Program-made: the position numbers and the translations under genes | Assembly: GCA_009924095.1 (NCBI GenBank) | Contig: RFSG01000007.1 | Coordinates: 1-49,266, forward strand | Direction of reading: 5' to 3' | DNA from: Sphingobacteriia bacterium | Lineage (GTDB): Bacteria; Bacteroidota; Bacteroidia; J057; RFSG01 | Length of the DNA: 49,266 nucleotides | Shown here: positions 44,202 through 49,266 of the stretch, piece after piece | Layout of the letters: every line of letters starts with the position of its first letter | Numbering within the stretch: the first letter of the stretch is position 1 | Notes under the pieces: generated by a model | The model's input: only the letters and a program-made list of their open reading frames with translations | Databases searched by the model: none | What the model was told of the DNA's origin: nothing

Positions 44202-44209
44202 CAAATTTA
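44202..44209 (-). promoter_or_regulatory. -7 promoter element of the KirBac gene
   Basis: Minus strand TAAATTTG, exact TAnnTTTG match, 4 nt before the ATG at 44197. Confidence 0.45.
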
Positions 44210-44233
44210 CCCGATTGTCCCTTATTTTACAGC

Positions 44234-45913
44234 ATGGAAATAGATAATTCATCCCTAGCCGATTATTTGAAACTAACCGCTCAACTTCTTGAAATTAGAG
44301 GAGAGAATAGCTTCAAGGTTAATGCCTATTCCCAGGCTGCATTTAAAATAGATAAATATCCTGAGTCGATTAGTCAATTGATTCATCAAGGAAGATTAGG
44401 AGCTGTGGATGGGATTGGAACAAGTATTAAAGCCGCTTTGGAAGAAATCGTTAAAAATAATTCATTTACCCTATTAACAGAATTATTAGATCAAACACCG
44501 CCTGGAATATTAGAATTACTGAAAATAAAAGGGCTAGGCCCCAAAAAAGTTGCAGTAGTTTGGCATCAATTGGGAATTACTACGCCCGGGGAGTTATTAT
44601 ATGCCTGTATTGAAAATCGTTTGTTGGAATTAAAAGGGTTTGGACAAAAAACACAGGAAAATATCAAAAAAGCAATTGAGTTTCTGCAAGCCAGTAACGG
44701 ACTCGCACATTTTGCTTCCGTAGCTCAGGAAATAAGCGGATGGTTGCCTGAATTAGAAAAATTAACCGAAGGTCGAGTGTGGCTTAGTGGGGAAATGAGA
44801 AGAGAATCCCCGATCATCCGAGAAGTATTGATTTTATTAGATTCCGGAACCCCTCAATTATTGATGGATGCTCTAGTTTCTTCTCCAAGATTAACCGCAG
44901 TACAACAAACTGATCAAGGAATTAAGGCAAGCCTTAAAATATCAGAAATACCAGTAATACTGAAGATAATATCGAAAGATATAATAAACGAATTGATTAT
45001 ATCTTCCGCTGATCCAAAGCATTTAGAAGAGGTAGGAATTCCACTTAATGAACCCCTATCCACAGAGGAAGAATGGTATACAAAGGCTGGTCTTCCTTGT
45101 ATCCCCCCAACGCAAAGAGAAGGAAAAGGAGAAGTAGCAAGAGCCCGAAAAGTAGGAATCCTTCCAGATATTAGGCCCTCTGATTTAAAAGGGGTATTAC
45201 ACTTACACACCCGATGGTCAGATGGGTTAAATACTTTGGAAGAAATGGCAATCGCTGCCCAAAAACTAGGGTATCAATATTTAGGGGTAACTGACCATTC
45301 AAAATCTGCTGTTTATGCAAATGGTTTAAGCGAAGGAAGAGTTGAAGCCCAACAAGTAGAAATTCAATCTCTAAATAAAAAATTATTCCCTTTTAAAATA
45401 TTTTCCGGAATTGAAGCCGATATTCTTGGAGATGGAAGTTTAGATTATTCCCCTGAAATATTATCCACCTTTGATTTTGTAATTGCATCTATTCATAGTC
45501 ATTTAAATATGACCGAAGAAAAAGCGATGTTACGCTTATTAAATGCAATTGAAAATCCTTATACTACAATATTAGGGCATTTAACCGGTAGATTATTATT
45601 GGCAAGAGCAGGATATCCGGTGAATCATAAATTAATTATTGATGCTTGTGCAAATAATAATGTAGTAATTGAGTTAAATGCAAATCCTTGGAGATTAGAT
45701 ATGGACTGGGAATGGATTTCGTATGCAGTTGAAAAAGGGGTAAAAATTTCTATCAATCCAGATGCACATAGTATTGCAGGCTACCAAGATATTCATTGGG
45801 GAATTTCAGCTGCAAATAAATCTGGTGTTGGATCAATTCCAATATTTAACTCCTTATCTACTGCTGAAATAGAAAATTGGTTTACCGTGAAAAAAAATAA
45901 TGCAAAAAAATAA
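44234..45913 (+). CDS. polX: PolX-type protein: helix-hairpin-helix, inactive polymerase domain, active-looking PHP nuclease
   Basis: 559 residues in PolX order: 8-kDa/HhH region (VDGIGTSIKAALEEI, IKGLGPKKVAVVW, LKGFGQKTQENIKKA; about 1-150), a polymerase-beta-like domain (about 165-300) and a C-terminal PHP domain (about 320-555). The PHP motifs are intact: HLHTRWSDG, LGVTDHSKS, GIEADILGDG, ASIHSH, NPDAHS. The polymerase domain has SGEMRRESPIIREVLILLDS where active enzymes read GS.RR..E.GDIDIL, so the two catalytic Asp are missing, and the third (in the DLR strand) also appears lost (SEIPVILKII). It is thus predicted to keep 3'-5' exonuclease/AP endonuclease activity but not polymerise. Confidence 0.88.
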   Translation: MEIDNSSLADYLKLTAQLLEIRGENSFKVNAYSQAAFKIDKYPESISQLIHQGRLGAVDGIGTSIKAALEEIVKNNSFTLLTELLDQTPPGILELLKIKGLGPKKVAVVWHQLGITTPGELLYACIENRLLELKGFGQKTQENIKKAIEFLQASNGLAHFASVAQEISGWLPELEKLTEGRVWLSGEMRRESPIIREVLILLDSGTPQLLMDALVSSPRLTAVQQTDQGIKASLKISEIPVILKIISKDIINELIISSADPKHLEEVGIPLNEPLSTEEEWYTKAGLPCIPPTQREGKGEVARARKVGILPDIRPSDLKGVLHLHTRWSDGLNTLEEMAIAAQKLGYQYLGVTDHSKSAVYANGLSEGRVEAQQVEIQSLNKKLFPFKIFSGIEADILGDGSLDYSPEILSTFDFVIASIHSHLNMTEEKAMLRLLNAIENPYTTILGHLTGRLLLARAGYPVNHKLIIDACANNNVVIELNANPWRLDMDWEWISYAVEKGVKISINPDAHSIAGYQDIHWGISAANKSGVGSIPIFNSLSTAEIENWFTVKKNNAKK

Positions 45914-46835
45914 TTCTGGTATTTTAGTTTTTATTTTAATTCTGATAATTGGAATTTCGGGTATTAAATGTACGCGAGCTCCGAAAATCCCTATTGGAGC
46001 AGGTTTATATTTGGATCAGAATATTAATTCAATCCCACTACTTAAAAAGAATTTAATTCGACTAAAATTAAAAGGATTAAAGACCATTCAAATTGAAATT
46101 CCGGTGAGTACTGGAAATTCAGGACTCCCAGAAATGGATTCAGCAATTTATTATAAATTAAAAATAATTAATCCTTGGGTTCATGATTTATTTCCAGATT
46201 GGAGTTTAGCATTTACGCGTATGCATCCCGATTCGCTTTATCCTCCTGAACAACAAACAGGTTGGGTACCTAATTCCTTACAGCTATCTTCTAATTCAGC
46301 TTCAGTTTGGGTATCTGCCTATTTGAATGTGAATTTAGCTTATTTAAATGCTTGTAAATTCCCTCCCCCCTTATTAATCTGGGGAGAAAATCTTCCTTGG
46401 TATGAAAAACAACCTCAGATGAAATTATCCTTAGATAGTTTACGTAATATTTATCATGGCAAAATATCGTGGACTTTTTCACCTGATGATGCCCTTCCCA
46501 ATTGGGCAAAAGAGTTAGATATATTATCCTTTAATTGGTATCCTCAAACTCAGGAACCTCCTTATTATTTTGTCAGGAAATTACATCCCCAAATAAGTGC
46601 ATTTTCAAAAAAATTAAATAAACCTATTCGATTAAGTTCAGTGAGATTAAGAAAAGGGAAAGCTTATTTAGATTTTTGTCAATTGCAGGAAGCATGGGAT
46701 GCTCCCATTTATCCTACAGCAGCTATTTTAGTTTCGTTAAGTGAATTACCTGTTTGGGAAGATAGTATTTCTCCCGGGGGTTTAGCAAAAGAAGCTTATA
46801 TTCATAAATTAATTGATGAAATTTTCGCTCCCTGA
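45900..46835 (+). CDS. Lipoprotein of unknown function, TIM-barrel hydrolase-like
   Basis: 311 residues. Leader GILVFILILIIGISGIKC ends in a plausible lipidated Cys24. The body has alternating strand-helix blocks (LKTIQIEIPVS, WSLAFTRMHP, LLIWGENLPWY, LDILSFNWYPQ, PIRLSSVRLRKG, ILVSLSELPVW) that suggest a glycosidase-like TIM barrel, resembling GH113-type proteins of Bacteroidota; catalytic residues cannot be assigned with confidence. ATG overlaps the end of the PolX gene by 14 nt, and its own end overlaps the GT9 gene by 20 nt, so the three are one transcription unit. Confidence 0.65.
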   Translation: MQKNNSGILVFILILIIGISGIKCTRAPKIPIGAGLYLDQNINSIPLLKKNLIRLKLKGLKTIQIEIPVSTGNSGLPEMDSAIYYKLKIINPWVHDLFPDWSLAFTRMHPDSLYPPEQQTGWVPNSLQLSSNSASVWVSAYLNVNLAYLNACKFPPPLLIWGENLPWYEKQPQMKLSLDSLRNIYHGKISWTFSPDDALPNWAKELDILSFNWYPQTQEPPYYFVRKLHPQISAFSKKLNKPIRLSSVRLRKGKAYLDFCQLQEAWDAPIYPTAAILVSLSELPVWEDSISPGGLAKEAYIHKLIDEIFAP

Positions 46836-47832
46836 TTCTCCAAGAATATTAATTATCCGATTTTCTTCTATTGGAGATATTTTGATGACAACGCCTGTAA
46901 TTCGGGCAATACGGAAAAAATTTCCAGATGCAAATATTCATTATTTAACAAAGGCGAAATTTAAAGAAGCAATTGAACAACATCCCGACTTAAATAAGAT
47001 TTGGCTACTGGAAGGGAAACTCGCTCCAATTTTGCAGGAGTTAAAAAAACAATCCTTTGATTTAATTCTGGATTTGCATGATAGTATTCGGTCGCGATTG
47101 GTTCGATTTCAATTAGGGGTTCCATTTCGTGTATATCCTAAAAAAGCTTTTCAACGGTGGAAATACACCAAACTAAAATGGGGATTACCCGATCCCCGAC
47201 ATACAGTTCAAAAATATCTTTCTACCCTTCAGGATTGGGGGATTATGGATGATGGATTGGGATTAGATTTTCCAATTCGGCCTGAGGTATTATTAAATGT
47301 TAAAGAAAAAATTCAGGATCTCGGTTTATTGGAGGGACAATACTTAGCAATAGCTTTAGGTGGATCGCATGAAACTAAAAAATGGCCGACGGATTATTAT
47401 ATTCGTTTATTAAATTCCTATCCGCATAAGGTTGTTTTATTAGGAGGTTCAGCGGAGCTTCTTGCCGGAAGAGCCATTCAGGAAGCTTGTGGTCAAGTAA
47501 TTAATTTAACAGGGAAAACCACTTTAGAAGAATCCGGAGCTTGGCTCAAACTTGCATCAGGGGTGGTTACGCATGATACTGGCTTAATGCATATTAGCGC
47601 CGCCCTACATCAGAAAATATTGGTCATTTGGGGAAATACTGGTCCTGAACTAGGGATGTATCCTTGGAGAACCCCACATTATAATTTTGAAAACCCTTCC
47701 TTATCCTGCCGACCTTGCAGTCATTTAGGCTATACCCAATGCCCAAAAGGACATTTTTTGTGTATGAAAACTCTTACCCCAGAAAAATTACTTTACTTAC
47801 TGGAAAATGAATTGCCTTTTCTTTCCCCTTAA
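46816..47832 (+). CDS. Family 9 glycosyltransferase (heptosyltransferase-like)
   Basis: 338 residues. N-terminal ILIIRFSSIGDILMTTPVIRAI (read in parts, about 10-32) and KKFPDANIHYLTK are the GT9 start; the donor half has LAIALGGSHETKKWP, VVLLGGSAE, GKTTLEESGAWLKLASGVVTHDTGLMHISAAL and LVIWGNTGP (about 178-275), the ADP-heptose binding region. Transfers heptose or a related sugar to the LPS core. ATG 46816 is preferred to the adjoining TTG 46813. A Cys-rich stretch SCRPCSHLGYTQCPKGHFLC (about 293-312) is common in this branch. Confidence 0.88.
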   Translation: MKFSLPDSPRILIIRFSSIGDILMTTPVIRAIRKKFPDANIHYLTKAKFKEAIEQHPDLNKIWLLEGKLAPILQELKKQSFDLILDLHDSIRSRLVRFQLGVPFRVYPKKAFQRWKYTKLKWGLPDPRHTVQKYLSTLQDWGIMDDGLGLDFPIRPEVLLNVKEKIQDLGLLEGQYLAIALGGSHETKKWPTDYYIRLLNSYPHKVVLLGGSAELLAGRAIQEACGQVINLTGKTTLEESGAWLKLASGVVTHDTGLMHISAALHQKILVIWGNTGPELGMYPWRTPHYNFENPSLSCRPCSHLGYTQCPKGHFLCMKTLTPEKLLYLLENELPFLSP

Positions 47833-47838
47833 ATACTA

Positions 47839-47868
47839 TTTGGTGATAAAGAAAGGTTTGTATATTTA
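47839..47868 (+). promoter_or_regulatory. Probable promoter of DUF4412 gene
   Basis: TTTG (47839-47842), 18-nt gap, TATATTTA (47861-47868; last base off consensus), 3 nt before the ATG at 47872. Confidence 0.4.
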
Positions 47869-47871
47869 AGT

Positions 47872-48546
47872 ATGAAAAATATTCTTGTGTTTATTGGATT
47901 AGGCTTATTTGCCTTAATAAGTGTTGCTCAAGTTCCTGCCTATTTTACGGGACAAGTAAAATACAAATTTCAATTAGAGGGAGGCATGGCAGAACTTGCA
48001 AAGGCATTTATTCCCCAAGCAATATCCTTCAAATTTGGAGAAAAAAACATGGCCATGTTTACAGAAGGAGGAATGATGAGTCAAATGGGAAATATTATTT
48101 ACAATGCGGAAACGAATGAAGCATTTGCTTTGCAAACTGCAGAAAAAACAGCTTGGAGAATGAACTCAAAATCTGGTGCTATTAAATTACCTGACCCAGT
48201 AGTACTAAAGGAAAGTGAATTGGTAACAATAGCTGGATATCCCTGTCATAAATATAAAATCGTCACCAGAGATGAAAAAGGAAATTCCTCTATTTCTTAT
48301 GTATGGGCAACAGAGAAATTAAATTTATCTCCAACGCTTCAAGGAACCGCAACCAAACAAATGCAAAGTTTTATGATCAAAGGAATTAAAGGGCTACCCT
48401 TAAAAATGATGAATACTGAAGAAACCTTAGGAACTACGATATTAACTGCAATTGAAATAAAACCTCAAACTGTTTTACCGAGTGAGTTTCTGATTCCAAA
48501 AGGTTTTGTGGTAAAGGACTTTGATCCTATGTCATCCAAACCATAA
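47872..48546 (+). CDS. DUF4412 domain-containing secreted protein
   Basis: 224 residues. Signal peptide MKNILVFIGLGLFALISVAQ (cleavage about 18-19), then a GQVKYKFQLEGG strand, a Met-rich region (NMAMFTEGGMMSQMGN, about 63-78), AGYPCHKYKIVT and SYVWATEKL, in line with DUF4412 proteins of Bacteroidota, which are periplasmic, LolA-like beta folds of unknown function. Predicted promoter lies just upstream, the gene stands alone. Confidence 0.8.
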   Translation: MKNILVFIGLGLFALISVAQVPAYFTGQVKYKFQLEGGMAELAKAFIPQAISFKFGEKNMAMFTEGGMMSQMGNIIYNAETNEAFALQTAEKTAWRMNSKSGAIKLPDPVVLKESELVTIAGYPCHKYKIVTRDEKGNSSISYVWATEKLNLSPTLQGTATKQMQSFMIKGIKGLPLKMMNTEETLGTTILTAIEIKPQTVLPSEFLIPKGFVVKDFDPMSSKP

Positions 48547-48841
48547 TAAAATAAAAGGTTTAATGAATAATTCTTAAACGTTCAAAGAATATTATTAAAG
48601 TCTTAAGAATATCTTCAACAGTATTACTACTTTAATGAATATTTTTTCATTTTCTGTAAATTCTTTATGAGATTTTTCAGATTTCGGAATTTAATGCATC
48701 AACTGCATTATATACGATCTTTTCCCTGTATATTTGAAATGAAGGGATAAATAATTGTTTTGATCGGCAATTATTTGTTCTGATTCGATAACCATGCGAT
48801 TCAATTCATTTCATTTCATTTGTACCTGAATTTGATTTTTT

Positions 48842-49252
48842 GTGAAAGTATTAGGTAAAAAATTAAAGTCTGCTCGGGTGTCTAAAAAGCTAACCCAGGA
48901 ACAAATGTCGGATTTGTTAAACATTTCGCAGGCTACCTATAGCAAAGTTGAAAATGGAGATGTAAGAATAACTTTAGAGCGGTTGCAACAAGTTTGTAGG
49001 ATTCTGAATGTTTCAATAGAACAATTATTAGGCGAGAGCGGATCTGGAAGCATACCCAACACGGTAATTCCACATGAGCCAACCATTCCAGAAAATCTAC
49101 CGGTTAAAGCCAGTCCTGATTTTTATTTATTTTCAGATCCTCAGCATATGGCTGAATATATCCAGTTATTAAAAGACAAAATTAGGTTATTAGAAGATCG
49201 GGTTCGGTTTCTAGAAAACGAATTAAACCAAACCCTGACTAATCGTCTTTAA
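48842..49252 (+). CDS. XRE-family helix-turn-helix regulator with C-terminal coiled coil
   Basis: 136 residues from GTG 48842. A HTH domain (about 5-60: LKSARVSKKLTQEQMSDLLNISQATYSKVENGDVRIT read in parts, LQQVCRILNVSIEQLL) is followed by a Pro-rich linker and a coiled coil (about 105-133: YIQLLKDKIRLLEDRVRFLENELNQ). DNA-binding regulator, probably a dimer through the coiled coil. The 295 nt upstream contain only AT-rich sequence and no gene; a TGAATTTG 7 nt before the GTG is a one-mismatch -7 candidate. Target unknown. Confidence 0.88.
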   Translation: MKVLGKKLKSARVSKKLTQEQMSDLLNISQATYSKVENGDVRITLERLQQVCRILNVSIEQLLGESGSGSIPNTVIPHEPTIPENLPVKASPDFYLFSDPQHMAEYIQLLKDKIRLLEDRVRFLENELNQTLTNRL

Positions 49253-49266
49253 GGGATTTTTTATTT

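Overview
The window is a low-GC chromosomal segment from a member of the Bacteroidota. Evidence: a giant secreted protein ending in a type B type-IX-secretion/gliding C-terminal domain; the characteristic gene runs nusB..DUF1573-yajC-ybbR-coaE and pyrG-yidC; Bacteroidota-only families (DUF4412, DUF6438, MbnP-like lipoproteins); and promoters of the TAnnTTTG (-7) type instead of -10/-35 boxes, with few Shine-Dalgarno sequences. The sequence does not allow a confident placement below phylum; a Saprospiria/Chitinophagia-like lineage is a guess.

Layout. 0-3 kb: cut-off lipoprotein (minus), then overlapping lolE-type permease, GT2 glycosyltransferase and ECF sigma factor. 3-9.5 kb: ~2080-residue T9SS protein with 14 tandem ~91-residue repeats. 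9.5-16 kb: citrate synthase (minus), then nusB, NAD-type isocitrate dehydrogenase, DUF1573, yajC, ybbR-like, coaE, MBL-fold exonuclease-like gene. 15.9-20 kb (minus): a five-gene operon of small Cys-rich membrane protein, outer-membrane barrel-like protein, two MbnP-like lipoproteins and an MbnH-like di-haem protein, probably copper related. 20-32 kb: methyltransferase-like gene, tRNA-His, two GT2 genes, nucleoside permease, etfB-etfA-bifunctional nuclease, TPR protein, a degenerate IS200/RAYT-like gene, leuS. 32-40.6 kb: ahcY, an 860-bp non-coding stretch, a broken SulP-carbonic anhydrase gene, valS, pyrG. 40.6-49.3 kb: yidC, small lipoproteins, KirBac-type channel, PolX-like protein lacking polymerase residues, GT9 glycosyltransferase, DUF4412 protein, XRE regulator.

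Most unusual signal: a family of short odd-centred palindromes, consensus GCAAGTC(C/G)GACTTGC, occurs 11 times between 20.0 and 39.9 kb and nowhere else in the window. Two copies flank the degenerate RAYT-like gene at 27.1-27.6 kb, two lie inside coding sequence (leuS, pyrG), and the clustered copies are spaced 93-97 bp. This resembles a REP/RAYT-type arrangement in miniature, but an operator, uptake signal or nucleoid-protein site remain open. Other points of interest are the duplicated MbnP/MbnH operon, the multiply inactivated SulP-carbonic anhydrase gene, a tRNA-His with three U-U mismatches, and several genes whose -7 element sits only 3-4 nt before the start codon, suggesting leaderless mRNAs.
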